NCBI RefSeq assembly: GCF_004745955.1
Contig: NZ_SRLD01000020.1
Location: forward strand, 1 to 64,000
DNA from: Hymenobacter elongatus
GTDB taxonomy: Bacteria > Bacteroidota > Bacteroidia > Cytophagales > Hymenobacteraceae
Reading direction: 5' to 3'
DNA length: 64,000 nt
The notes under the pieces are model-generated. The model had not been told where the DNA came from and ran no database searches. It worked only from the letters and a program-made list of their open reading frames with translations. Both the position numbers and the translations under genes were made by a program. Shown here piece by piece: positions 24,736 to 33,115 of the stretch; positions within the stretch are counted from its first letter, which is position 1, and each line of letters starts with the position of its first letter.

Positions 24736-24899
24736 CTTAGAAGCTGTTTGAGTTAGCAAAAAGCTGTCATTGTGATGTAGAGACGCATAGTTGCGTCTCG
24801 TCGCTTGCGCCTCAAGGCCAGGTTTTGTTCAACGATGAGACGCAACTATGCGTCTCTACATCATTCCTGATACCTAAAAAAATTAACTCAAACAGCCTC
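24736..24899. repeat. MITE-like element, AAGCTGTTTGAGTTAG ends
   Basis: The left end AAGCTGTTTGAGTTAG follows CTTAG, and the right end (complement of AGGCTGTTTGAGTTAA) is followed by CTTAG, a probable 5-bp target duplication. The centre is a hairpin, TGTAGAGACGCATAGTTGC / GCAACTATGCGTCTCTACA. Same family as 18272-18425. Confidence 0.75.
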
Positions 24900-25020
24900 T
24901 TAGGATTGCGGGCAGTAAAATGCGGGAGTCCTGTTCTGTGGAGCCGAGCCGAGGGCTGGCCTTCTTAACTATGTGAAAAAAGACGTTGATTTGTACAAAT
25001 TTCCACCCGCAATTCTCGCA

Positions 25021-27207
25021 ATGAAGCGTACCCATATTCCGGTCGCGGCTCTGCTGCTGGCCGCTCAGATGGCTGGTGGCTGCGCCGGCACGTCGGCCAC
25101 CACTGCCGCTACCACTCCACCCACCCAAGCTGTTTCGGACGCCATAACAACCTCGGTGCAGAGCCTGGAAGGGCCCGCCATAAGCGCGGCCCCGTCGGAG
25201 GCGCTAGCCAACAGCGCCACGCCTTCGTTTCAGGTCGTGAGTGAGCAATTCGCCGATTTGCGCGTGCTACGCTACCAGGTGCCGGGCTTCGAAGAGCTGG
25301 CCCCTAAGCAGAAGGAGCTGCTGTATTATCTGTACGAAGCGGCCCTGAGCGGGCGCGATATTTCCTACGACCAGAATTTCAAGCACAACCTGCGGGTGCG
25401 CCGCACGCTGGAGGCCATCTGGGCCGCCAACCAGCAGCAGATTTCGGCTACCTCTAACACGCAGCGCGTCGACCAAGCCAACAAGCTGAACGTGTACACC
25501 AAGCGCGTGTGGTTCAGCAACGGCGTGCACCACCACTACTCGACCCGGAAGTTCGTGCCCGAATGCTCGCCGGAGTATTTTGCCGAACTGGTGAAAAGCG
25601 TGGATGCCGCTACGCTCCCGCTGGAAAAGGGTGAAACCGTAGCCCAGCTGCTGACCAGCATCACCCCGATTATCTTCGACCCGAACGTAGCCGCCAAGCG
25701 GGTAAACCAGGTAGCCGGCCAGGACTTGCTCACGACCTCAGCCAACAACTTCTACGAGGGCGTAACCCAGAAAGAAGCCGAGGCTTTCTACGCCAAGAAA
25801 GCGGATAAAAAAGACCAGCGGCCGGTTTCCCACGGTCTGAATTCTAAGTTGACCAAAGACAAGCAGGGCCGCATCGTGGAGCGTACCTGGAAGGTGGGCG
25901 GCATGTATGGCGAGGCCCTGACGCAGGTGATCTACTGGCTGGGCAAAGCGGTCGACGTGGCCGAAACACCCGAGCAAAAGCTGGCCTTGCAGCGCCTGGT
26001 GCAGTTTTATACGACCGGCGACCTGAAAACCTGGGACGACTACAACATCGCCTGGGTGCGCGACACCAAGTCGCGGACCGACGTGGTGAACGGCTTTATT
26101 GAGGTATACGGCGACCCGCTGGGCTACCGCGCCAGCTACGAGTCGGTGGTATCGTTCAAGGACCTGGAGGCGACGAAGCGCATCAAGGCCATCGGCGACC
26201 AGGCGCAGTGGTTCGAAGACAATTCGCCGATTTTGCCCCAGCACAAGAAAAAGAACGTGGTGGGCATCACGGCCAAGGTCATTACGACGGTCGTGGAGTC
26301 GGGCGACGCGGCCCCGGCCACGCCCATCGGCATCAATCTGCCCAACGCCAACTGGATTCGCAAGGAGCACGGCTCGAAGTCGGTGAACCTGGGCAACATC
26401 GTGGACGCCTACGGCATGGCCGACGCGGGCGGCAGCCTCGATGAGTTTGCCTTCTCGGAAGAGGAAAAGCAGCGCGCCCGGCAGTTTGCGGGCCTGGCCG
26501 GCAAGCTCCACACCGATATGCACGAGGTTATCGGGCACGCCTCGGGGCAGATAAACGCGGGAGTGGGCACGCCCAAGGAGACGCTGAAAAGCTACGCCTC
26601 GGCCATTGAGGAAGGCCGCGCCGACTTGGTGGCCCTGTACTACCTGATGGATACCAAGCTGGTGACGCTGGGCGTGGTGCCGAGCCTGGAGGTGGGCAAA
26701 GCCGAGTACGACAACTACATCCGGGGCGGGCTCATGAGCCAGCTGGTACGCCTGCCGCTGGGCGAAACCGTGGAGGAAGCGCACATGCGCAACCGCCAGA
26801 TGGTGGCCAAGTGGGCGTACGAAAAAGGCAAAAAGGATAACGTCATCGAGAAGGTAACCCGCGACGGCAAAACCTACTTCAAAGTCAATGACTACCAAAA
26901 GCTACGCGGCCTGTTTGGGCAGCTGCTGCGCGAGCTGCAGCGCCTGACGAGCGAGGGCGACTACGCGGCGGCCAAAAACCTGATTGAAACCTACGGCGTG
27001 AAAGTAGACCCCACCCTGCACAAGGAAGTGCTGGAGCGCTACCAGAAGCTCAACATTGCGCCCTATGCCGGCTTTATTCAGCCCCGCCTGGTGCCGGTGG
27101 AGGAAGGCGGCAAAATAGTGGACGTGAAGGTGGAATATCCTTCCGATTTTGCCCAGCAAATGCTTGATTACGGCCGCAAGTACAAGTTTCTGCCTACCTA
27201 TAACTAA
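25021..27207 (+). CDS. Dipeptidyl peptidase III family metallopeptidase (M49), lipoprotein
   Basis: 728 residues, close to the 737 of human DPP III. The N-terminus is a lipoprotein signal (LLLAAQMAGGCAG, lipobox AGGC). The M49 zinc motif appears as HEVIGHASGQ (HEXXGH, where eukaryotic members have HELLGH), with the third ligand in SAIEEGRADLVALYYL (the EExR.E/D motif). It removes dipeptides from the N-terminus of short peptides. The lipobox suggests it is anchored in the periplasm or on the cell surface, unlike the cytosolic eukaryotic enzyme. The ATG at 25021 directly precedes the signal sequence. A small exported protein follows 26 bases later. Confidence 0.92.
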   Translation: MKRTHIPVAALLLAAQMAGGCAGTSATTAATTPPTQAVSDAITTSVQSLEGPAISAAPSEALANSATPSFQVVSEQFADLRVLRYQVPGFEELAPKQKELLYYLYEAALSGRDISYDQNFKHNLRVRRTLEAIWAANQQQISATSNTQRVDQANKLNVYTKRVWFSNGVHHHYSTRKFVPECSPEYFAELVKSVDAATLPLEKGETVAQLLTSITPIIFDPNVAAKRVNQVAGQDLLTTSANNFYEGVTQKEAEAFYAKKADKKDQRPVSHGLNSKLTKDKQGRIVERTWKVGGMYGEALTQVIYWLGKAVDVAETPEQKLALQRLVQFYTTGDLKTWDDYNIAWVRDTKSRTDVVNGFIEVYGDPLGYRASYESVVSFKDLEATKRIKAIGDQAQWFEDNSPILPQHKKKNVVGITAKVITTVVESGDAAPATPIGINLPNANWIRKEHGSKSVNLGNIVDAYGMADAGGSLDEFAFSEEEKQRARQFAGLAGKLHTDMHEVIGHASGQINAGVGTPKETLKSYASAIEEGRADLVALYYLMDTKLVTLGVVPSLEVGKAEYDNYIRGGLMSQLVRLPLGETVEEAHMRNRQMVAKWAYEKGKKDNVIEKVTRDGKTYFKVNDYQKLRGLFGQLLRELQRLTSEGDYAAAKNLIETYGVKVDPTLHKEVLERYQKLNIAPYAGFIQPRLVPVEEGGKIVDVKVEYPSDFAQQMLDYGRKYKFLPTYN

Positions 27208-27233
27208 GGCTTCCGGCCTGCCCCCGACCTCCC

Positions 27234-27626
27234 ATGAAAAAACTTCTCTTCCCCGCCCTGCTGCTATCGTTGCTGGCAGCTCGCCCCACGGCCAGCGTCG
27301 CCCAAACGACGAACCTGCTTAATGCCTCGCGCTACGAGTATTGCGAGCTGCTGAAGACCGACTTCCTGAACGACCCCACCAAAACGAAGGGCGGCGACAT
27401 TTACGTGGACTTCGGCTACGGCTACGAAAAGCTCGGCGACAGTGATATGGCCAAGCGCGAAGTAGGCAAGCTGGAAGTTTTTTCGACTCCGCTGAGCACG
27501 CTTAACTACATGGGCAAGCTGGGCTGGGAGGTAGTACAATTGTACTCGCTGCCCAACGGCATCAAAAACCAGCAGGCTACCCACATCCTGCTGCGCCGTC
27601 TGACCACGGCTTCGGGCCCGAAGTAG
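27234..27626 (+). CDS. Small secreted hypothetical protein
   Basis: 130 residues with a signal peptide (KKLLFPALLLSLLAARPTASVAQ). The mature part (YEYCELLKTDFL...VDFGYGYEKLG...LGWEVVQLYSLP...ATHILLRR) resembles the DUF4177-like small domain in which LGWE(V/L) and a C-terminal hILLR strand recur, but I cannot confirm this. It begins 26 bases after the DPP III gene and ends at a good terminator, so the two are probably one transcript. Confidence 0.7.
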   Translation: MKKLLFPALLLSLLAARPTASVAQTTNLLNASRYEYCELLKTDFLNDPTKTKGGDIYVDFGYGYEKLGDSDMAKREVGKLEVFSTPLSTLNYMGKLGWEVVQLYSLPNGIKNQQATHILLRRLTTASGPK

Positions 27627-27650
27627 TACCTAGCTATTCGCAGCAACGTG

Positions 27651-27688
27651 AAAGCCGCCGCCCTTCGTGAGAAGCGCCGGCGGCTTTT
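27651..27688 (+). terminator. Terminator of the DPP III transcript
   Basis: Stem AAAGCCGCCG / CGGCGGCTTT with a loop of about 16 bases and a following T, 24 bases after the stop codon. Confidence 0.7.
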
Positions 27689-27705
27689 GTATGGAATAGG
27701 GTTGG

Positions 27706-27864
27706 CTAAGAAGCTGTTTGAGTTATTGAAAACTCTCATGCTGAGCGCAGCGCAGCGGAGTCGAAGCATCTCTACCGCAGAAGTAATTGACTTTACCAGT
27801 GCGGTAGATATGCTTCGACCGCGCCCAGCAGGACACGAAAAATAAAATCCCGAACACGCTCTTA
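27706..27864. repeat. MITE-like element between convergent genes
   Basis: CTAAG then AAGCTGTTTGAGTTA at the left; a worn right end (AACACGCTCTTAT) touches the stop codon of the minus-strand gene at 27862. The body is the GTCATGCTGAGC-type hairpin, here CTCATGCTGAGCGCAGCG...GAAGCATCTCTACCGC with a degraded right arm. It combines the ends of one repeat type with the body of another. Confidence 0.6.
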
Positions 27865-28551
27865 TTCTTCGTAGCGGAAATGCTGCTGGGAAAACAGCTT
27901 GCGCTTGAAGCGGGCGGTTTTGTATAAGTCGCCCAGAAAGAGCTTGACCCGGCCGTAGAAGATGGGTCCGTCGAGGGCTTCGTCCAAAGCATTATTCACG
28001 AAAATGGTTTCGCGCCAGCCCGCACCGGCCCCGAGGCCAAACCAGGGAAACACCCGAAAATGGCCCGAAACGGAAGGTTCGAGCAGCCAGACGGTTTCTT
28101 TGGCATCCTTGCTACGCTTGCCGTCGGGCATTTCGAAGCTGGTAAAAAAGCGGCCCGCGCCAAGCTGCACTGGTACGCTCAGCTCCCAGCGGTTGGAGCG
28201 CACAAACAGGTATTCGGCGTAAACGGCCACGTAGCGAAAGCGCAGCTCGGCCGTGGTGCCCGCCGGAAACCCGGGCGGTACTACCTGCTGCGAGGGAATA
28301 CCACTGCTGAGCAAGTAGCCCCCGGCCCCGGCCCGCAAACGGCCTTTCCACTCGATGGCTAGCTTGAGCCCGTTGATAGCGACCAGCTTACCATCCAGAA
28401 TAGAGTAGCGGTTGTCGAACTGAAACACGACGCGGCGATGCGCCTGCCGCACACCGGTAGTATCTTCCTCGCCGGCTCCGGCCCGGGCCAGCAGTGGCAA
28501 CCCCCAGGCTACGGCCGCCAAGCCCAGCCATTTCATCAACAATCGGTTCAC
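27862..28551 (-). CDS. Exported hypothetical protein, probably an outer-membrane barrel
   Basis: 229 residues from a GTG at 28551, or 224 from the ATG at 28536 (MKWLGLAAVAWGLPLLARAGA), either giving a signal peptide. The mature region has alternating hydrophobic/aromatic strands (FRYVAVYAEYLFVRSNRWELSVPVQLGAGRFF, VSGHFRVFPWFGLGAGAGW) typical of small outer-membrane beta-barrels. No family is recognised. Its stop codon coincides with the edge of the 27706-27864 repeat, so the C-terminus may have been trimmed. Confidence 0.7.
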   Translation of the reverse strand: MNRLLMKWLGLAAVAWGLPLLARAGAGEEDTTGVRQAHRRVVFQFDNRYSILDGKLVAINGLKLAIEWKGRLRAGAGGYLLSSGIPSQQVVPPGFPAGTTAELRFRYVAVYAEYLFVRSNRWELSVPVQLGAGRFFTSFEMPDGKRSKDAKETVWLLEPSVSGHFRVFPWFGLGAGAGWRETIFVNNALDEALDGPIFYGRVKLFLGDLYKTARFKRKLFSQQHFRYEE

Positions 28552-28727
28552 GTGCCAACAATACGAGCGGTGGCGGGGGGAGTTGTACCATTCACCAGCA
28601 TTTCATTCCCGTAGCTCACCTGGTTATTTCTGCCGGTTCACTGCCGGCTTGGGCTGTTTCACCCTTTTTACGCCTGTGTAACCACCGAAGATTAGGGAAG
28701 TTTGAGCATTCCATCACCCTAGTAGCT

Positions 28728-29183
28728 ATGGCACTGTCTCCCGAATTTCTTTTTCAACTCGCCAGCACCGTGGTACTGCCCGGCTGGCTGCTGCTGCTGC
28801 TGGCACCGCGCTGGCGCATCACGCGCTGTGTAGTGGGCAGTGGGGCGCTGCCGCTGGTGCTGGCCGGCCTCTACGCCGGCTGCATCGGCTGGCACTATCT
28901 CGGGGCCAGTGGCAGCCAGGGCGGGTTTGGGTCGCTGGCGGCGGTAGCGGCGCTGTTTCAGGACCCCTGGGCGCTGCTGGCCGGCTGGGTGCATTATCTG
29001 TGTTTCGATCTGGCCGTGGGTGCCTGGGCCAGCCGCGACGCCCAGCGCCGGGGCCTCCCCCATGTGCTGCTGGTGCCGGTGCTGGTGCTCACCTTTCTGC
29101 TGGGGCCGGTGGGCTTTCTGCTCTATCATCTCATTCGCAGGGCTTACCCGCTGGTTTCGGCCCCGGCGACGCTGGCCGTTTGA
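28728..29183 (+). CDS. ABA4-like (DUF4281) integral membrane protein
   Basis: 151 residues with four hydrophobic segments (about 8-27, 38-55, 75-98, 110-135). The family signature is WVHYLCFDLAVGAWASRDAQRRG followed by FLLGPVGFLLYHLIR. The plant member ABA4 is needed for neoxanthin formation. Bacterial members are uncharacterised but often occur in carotenoid-making species, so a carotenoid link is only inference. The start at 28728 places the first membrane segment at the N-terminus. A second membrane-protein gene follows at 29218. Confidence 0.8.
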   Translation: MALSPEFLFQLASTVVLPGWLLLLLAPRWRITRCVVGSGALPLVLAGLYAGCIGWHYLGASGSQGGFGSLAAVAALFQDPWALLAGWVHYLCFDLAVGAWASRDAQRRGLPHVLLVPVLVLTFLLGPVGFLLYHLIRRAYPLVSAPATLAV

Positions 29184-29217
29184 TTCCCGTTGGTCACTGC
29201 TCCTTACTTGCTTCGCT

Positions 29218-30099
29218 ATGAAAACGCTCGTCTTGTCATCCGCTGCCGCCGCCGACTCCACGCCCGCTGCTCCCGGCTCTCCCGATTCGGTCGGCTCCCT
29301 ACGTCAGTTTCTAACGGTGCTGCACCGCTGCAATCCGGTGCTGTCGGGGGCGGGCTGGCTGCACGTGGCGCTGCTGGCCGGGGCCCTGCTCCTGCTGCCC
29401 TTCGACGACCGGATGGTAACGGGCCTGAACGTGTGGTTCAAGCCCCTGAAGTTCGCCGTCTCGGATTTAATCTACCTCTGGACGCTCGGGTGGCTACTGG
29501 CTCACCTGCCGGCGGCGGCCCAACGCACCGTGCGCTACATCAGCTGGGGCGTGGCGGTGAGCATGGTAGTCGAGATTCTGGTCATTTTTCTGCAGGCGGC
29601 CCGCGGCACTACGTCGCACTTCAACGTCGGCACACCGCTCGACGGAATCCTGTTTGGCGTCATGGGGCTGTTTATTATGCTCAATACGGCGCTGCTGTTC
29701 TGGGCGCTGGGTCTGATGCTGCGTCATCGGCCCGTTGGCTCTACGGCTTACGTATGGGGCATGCGCCTGGGCCTGATTGTTTTTTTGGCGGGCAGCGCCA
29801 TTGGCGGCAGCATGATCAGCCACCTGGGCCACACCATTGGCGGGGCCGACGGTGGGGCGGGGCTGCCGGGCCTGGGCTGGAGCACCCGCTACGGCGACTT
29901 GCGGGCAGCGCATTTTCTGGGGTTACATGCGCTGCAGGTGCTGCCCCTTTTCGGCTGGCTGCTGACGCGCTATTTCCCTCACCTGGCCGTTCAGGGCCAA
30001 CGTCTGGGCATCCTTTCTTTCACGCTGCTCTACACCAGCGGCGTGGCCTGGCTCTACTGGCACGCCCTGCAAGGGCTGCCGCTGTGGCACGTGAGCTGA
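29218..30099 (+). CDS. Polytopic membrane protein of unknown function
   Basis: 293 residues with about seven membrane spans (GWLHVALLAGALLLLPF, LIYLWTLGWLLAHL, ISWGVAVSMVVEILVIFLQ, ILFGVMGLFIMLNTALLFWAL, LIVFLAGSAIGGSM, LGLHALQVLPLFGWLL, LSFTLLYTSGVAWLYW). Conserved-looking polar positions in membrane regions include WFKPLKFAVS, ARGTTSHFN and H/G-rich MISHLGHTIGG. It lies 34 bases after the ABA4-like gene, so co-transcription is likely. I do not recognise a named family. Confidence 0.75.
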   Translation: MKTLVLSSAAAADSTPAAPGSPDSVGSLRQFLTVLHRCNPVLSGAGWLHVALLAGALLLLPFDDRMVTGLNVWFKPLKFAVSDLIYLWTLGWLLAHLPAAAQRTVRYISWGVAVSMVVEILVIFLQAARGTTSHFNVGTPLDGILFGVMGLFIMLNTALLFWALGLMLRHRPVGSTAYVWGMRLGLIVFLAGSAIGGSMISHLGHTIGGADGGAGLPGLGWSTRYGDLRAAHFLGLHALQVLPLFGWLLTRYFPHLAVQGQRLGILSFTLLYTSGVAWLYWHALQGLPLWHVS

Positions 30100-30154
30100 G
30101 CGGCCCGCTACCTATCCTTCTGCTTCTCTCTTCCATTCCCTTCTTCTTTCAGCC

Positions 30155-31114
30155 ATGCTACGTCTCCCTCTCTCCCGCCTGCTGTTCTGCCTGCTCTTTT
30201 TGCCCCTGATGCTGGCCTCTACTTCGGCCCACGCCCAGCAACGGCCCACGCCAGCCTGGACCAATGGCCCTACCAGCCTGCTCACCTCTGATTCTGTGCG
30301 GCTTTACGTGCAGCTAGCCGGCCACGGCACGCCCTGCGTGTATGTTCACGGCGGGCCGGGGGCCGGCAGCTACTCCTTTGAGAAGCTGGGTGGCAATCAG
30401 CTCGAAGACCAGCTGCGCATGATCTACTACGACCAGCGCGGCAGTGGCCGCTCGGCCAGCTCGCCGCGCAACCGCTACTCGATGCAGCGCATGGTGCAGG
30501 ATCTGGAGGAGCTGCGGCAGCAGCTGGGGCTGGAAAGCTGGGTGGTGCTGGCCCATTCGTTTGGCGGCGCCATTGCTACGGCGTATGCGGTTCAGTATCC
30601 GCAGCGGGTGCGGGCGCTGGTGTTGGTCAATAGCGTGCTGAACCCACCGGCCTCGCTGGAAAGCATGCTGCACTACGGCACTTCCCTGCTCCCCGCCGCC
30701 GCGCAGCCCGCGCCGGGCCTGCCACTGATGCAGCGCTTCGGGATGGTAATGGGGGCGCTTCAGCAAAAAAACCTGGGCTATCAGCTGCAGTTTTCCGCCG
30801 ATTCCCTGGCCAGCCGGGCCGGCCGTGTAAGCCAAGCCAGCGGCCCCAACCACGATTTCGCCACCCAGGTATTCAGCGGCCAGCTGCCCGACTATGGCCA
30901 GGATTACGTGCCCGCTACCACCCGCCTCACCATGCCGGTGCTGACCATCGTGGGCCAGGACGACCGCTCCACGGGGGCCACGCCCCAAACGTTCCGCTTT
31001 CCGCGGCAGCAGGTGGTAGTGGTGCCGGGCAAGCATTACTCGTTTTTGGAGCAGCCGGCGGCATTCCGCCGGGCGGTCGTTAGCTTCGTGCAAAAGCTGC
31101 CCCGCCAATCCTAG
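30155..31114 (+). CDS. Exported alpha/beta hydrolase (prolyl aminopeptidase-like)
   Basis: 319 residues. A signal peptide (LFCLLFLPLMLASTSAHAQQ) precedes an alpha/beta-hydrolase fold: oxyanion loop YVHGGPGAGSYSFE, YYDQRGSGRS, nucleophile elbow VLAHSFGGA, acid in VGQDDRSTG, and histidine in GKHYSFLEQP. HGGPG and DQRGxGRS are shared with proline iminopeptidases (S33), though other esterases look alike. Its stop is 3 bases before the start of a LytS-type kinase, so it heads an operon with that two-component system. Confidence 0.85.
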   Translation: MLRLPLSRLLFCLLFLPLMLASTSAHAQQRPTPAWTNGPTSLLTSDSVRLYVQLAGHGTPCVYVHGGPGAGSYSFEKLGGNQLEDQLRMIYYDQRGSGRSASSPRNRYSMQRMVQDLEELRQQLGLESWVVLAHSFGGAIATAYAVQYPQRVRALVLVNSVLNPPASLESMLHYGTSLLPAAAQPAPGLPLMQRFGMVMGALQQKNLGYQLQFSADSLASRAGRVSQASGPNHDFATQVFSGQLPDYGQDYVPATTRLTMPVLTIVGQDDRSTGATPQTFRFPRQQVVVVPGKHYSFLEQPAAFRRAVVSFVQKLPRQS

Positions 31115-31117
31115 CCC

Positions 31118-32215
31118 ATGCCCCAGCCCGCCGCGCCCGCCGCCCGCACCCTGCCCAACGACCGGTGGTTTCTGCTGATTGGCATCCCGACGCTGGCCGT
31201 GCTGGCGCTGCTGCCGCGCGGGCTGCTGCACGTACGCTCCTTGTCCGAGTTTTTGGTGGCCTGGGCGTTGTCCACGAGCTTCACTACGGTTTTCTGGCTC
31301 ACGGGCCGGGCACTCTGGGCGGGGCTGTTCCGCCGATTCCCGCTGGTCGGGCAAACGGCTCCCCGGCTTTGGTCGCTGGCCATCCTCAACACTCTGATTA
31401 CGTTTGTCGTCACGGTGCTTATTCACTTGGCCTCGGCGGGCAAGCTGTACTTTCCCCTGAGCAGCAGCGCTTTCTGGTTCGAGTTCGGCCTGAACATGGT
31501 GCCTACCCTGGTGGTGCAGCTTATTTATGAGAGTTGGCACTCGTTTCAGCAGTGGGAGCACAACGTGCGCCGCGCCGAGCAGCTTGCCCAGGCCGGGGTG
31601 CAGAGCCAGCTCGAAGCACTGCAAAACCAGCTCGACCCGCACTTTCTGTTCAACAGCCTCAATACCCTGGCCGCCCTGATCGACGATGCCAACGCGCCGG
31701 CCCAGCAGTTTGTGGAGCAGCTGGCCGACGTGTACCGCTACGTGCTGCTGAGCCGCGGCAAGGCCACCGTGTCGCTGCGGGAGGAGCTGGCCTTCGTGGA
31801 AACGTATGTGGCCCTGCAAAAAACCCGTTTCCGCGACAACCTGCGGGTATCGCAGCAGATTCCGGCCGCCCTGCTCGACCAGCGCGTGGCCCCGCTGAGC
31901 GTGCAGCTGCTGGTAGAAAACGCCTTGAAACACAACGTAGTGAGCCGGCAACATCCGCTGGAAGTAGGCATCATGGCCGATGCGGCCAGCGGCTACCTGC
32001 GGGTGCAAAACCCATTCCGGCCCCGCGCTGCCGGCCTGGGGCCCAGCACCGGCCTGGGCCTGCAGAATACGGTGCACCGCTACGAGCTGCTGCAAGCCAC
32101 CCTGCCGGTCCGCATCGAGGCCACCGAAGCCACGTTTACGGTGCTGCTGCCGCTGCTGCCCGCCGCTGCCAGCGCCCACAAGTTAGAACCCGGTATTCAG
32201 CATTCAACCACATGA
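31118..32215 (+). CDS. LytS/YehU-type sensor histidine kinase
   Basis: 365 residues: four membrane spans in the first 140 residues, a short coiled-coil, then the His_kinase (PF06580-type) box with the phosphorylated histidine in LDPHFLFNSLNTL at about 170. The ATPase part has LLVENALKHN and GLGLQNT. Unlike classical kinases, these have an internal-kinase H-box and signal to LytTR regulators. The stop overlaps the start of the regulator gene (ATGA at 32212), so the pair is translationally coupled. The preceding hydrolase ends 3 bases upstream. Confidence 0.92.
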   Translation: MPQPAAPAARTLPNDRWFLLIGIPTLAVLALLPRGLLHVRSLSEFLVAWALSTSFTTVFWLTGRALWAGLFRRFPLVGQTAPRLWSLAILNTLITFVVTVLIHLASAGKLYFPLSSSAFWFEFGLNMVPTLVVQLIYESWHSFQQWEHNVRRAEQLAQAGVQSQLEALQNQLDPHFLFNSLNTLAALIDDANAPAQQFVEQLADVYRYVLLSRGKATVSLREELAFVETYVALQKTRFRDNLRVSQQIPAALLDQRVAPLSVQLLVENALKHNVVSRQHPLEVGIMADAASGYLRVQNPFRPRAAGLGPSTGLGLQNTVHRYELLQATLPVRIEATEATFTVLLPLLPAAASAHKLEPGIQHSTT

Positions 32216-32970
32216 CCGTTCTGCTGCTCGAAGACGAGTACCCCGCCGCCGAGCGGCTCCAACGGCTGCTGCTGCAGGCTGCGCCTGCCGCCCGCGTAGT
32301 CGCCGTGCTCGACAGCGTGGCCACGGCCGTAGCCTGGCTCGCTACCAACCCCGCGCCCGACCTGATTATCTCCGATATTCAACTTGCCGACGGCCTTAGC
32401 CTCGACGTGTTCGACCAGGTAATTGTACGCAGCCCGGTCATTTTCGCCACCGCTTACGACGCGTATGCGCTGCGGGCGTTCAAAGCCAACAGCATCGATT
32501 ACCTGCTCAAGCCCATCAAGTTGGCGGAACTGCAGGCGGCCTTGCTCAAGCTCCACGAGTGGCGCACGCCCACTGCCCCGGCGCAGCAGCTGGAAACCCT
32601 GCGCGACAGTCTGCCCCGGCCCGAGCGCTCGTACAAAACCCGCTTTCTGGTGCGCAGCGGCGAGCAGCTGCTCCCCTTGCCCGTCAGCGCCGTCGCTTGG
32701 TTTCAGAGCCGCCACGAAGTCACGACGCTCGTAGCCACCGATGGCCGCCGCTACGTGGTAGACTACACGCTGGAACAGCTGGAGAAGCTGCTGGAACCGC
32801 CGGTTTTTTTTCGCCTCAACCGGCAGTTTATCACGCATTTGCAGGCCGTGCAGCGCCTGCATCCGCACTTCAATGGCAAGCTGAAGCTCGACCTCGCCCC
32901 CGCCCCGAGTGATGAGGTGCTGGTGAGCAAGGAAAAAGCCAGCGCGTTTAAAAGCTGGCTGGAGGGCTAG
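32212..32970 (+). CDS. LytTR-family response regulator
   Basis: 252 residues. The receiver domain at about 2-120 has DE (LLEDEYPAAERL), the phospho-acceptor Asp in LIISDIQLADGLSLDVF, FATAYDAYALRAF and the conserved Lys in DYLLKPI. The LytTR DNA-binding domain at about 145-250 has FLVRSGEQLLPLPVSAVAWFQS and FFRLNRQFITHL. It is the partner of the kinase encoded by the overlapping gene. LytTR regulators bind pairs of short direct repeats about two helical turns apart. It converges on a second LytTR gene at 33116. Confidence 0.92.
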   Translation: MTVLLLEDEYPAAERLQRLLLQAAPAARVVAVLDSVATAVAWLATNPAPDLIISDIQLADGLSLDVFDQVIVRSPVIFATAYDAYALRAFKANSIDYLLKPIKLAELQAALLKLHEWRTPTAPAQQLETLRDSLPRPERSYKTRFLVRSGEQLLPLPVSAVAWFQSRHEVTTLVATDGRRYVVDYTLEQLEKLLEPPVFFRLNRQFITHLQAVQRLHPHFNGKLKLDLAPAPSDEVLVSKEKASAFKSWLEG

Positions 32971-32989
32971 AGGCGCGTAGTGCTGTTTC

Positions 32990-33088
32990 GGTCATGTCGA
33001 GCCTTAGCGAGACATCTCGCGTGCTGATGTTGCCAAAGTAATCTGATATACCATTGCAGGCGAGATGTCTCCCGTTGGTCGACATGAC
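32990..33088. repeat. Hairpin repeat between the two convergent LytTR genes
   Basis: Arms GTCATGTCGAGCCTTAGCGAGACATCTCGC and an imperfect complement ending GTCGACATGAC. It is positioned where a bidirectional terminator would be needed. Confidence 0.65.
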
Positions 33089-33115
33089 GTTCACAGAAAG
33101 TTAAACTCCCCAAAA

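Noticed and set aside
30314..32179. 621-codon minus-strand open frame across the hydrolase and LytS kinase genes
   Set aside because: Gln/His/Gly/Arg-rich shadow translation; both plus-strand genes have complete catalytic motifs.
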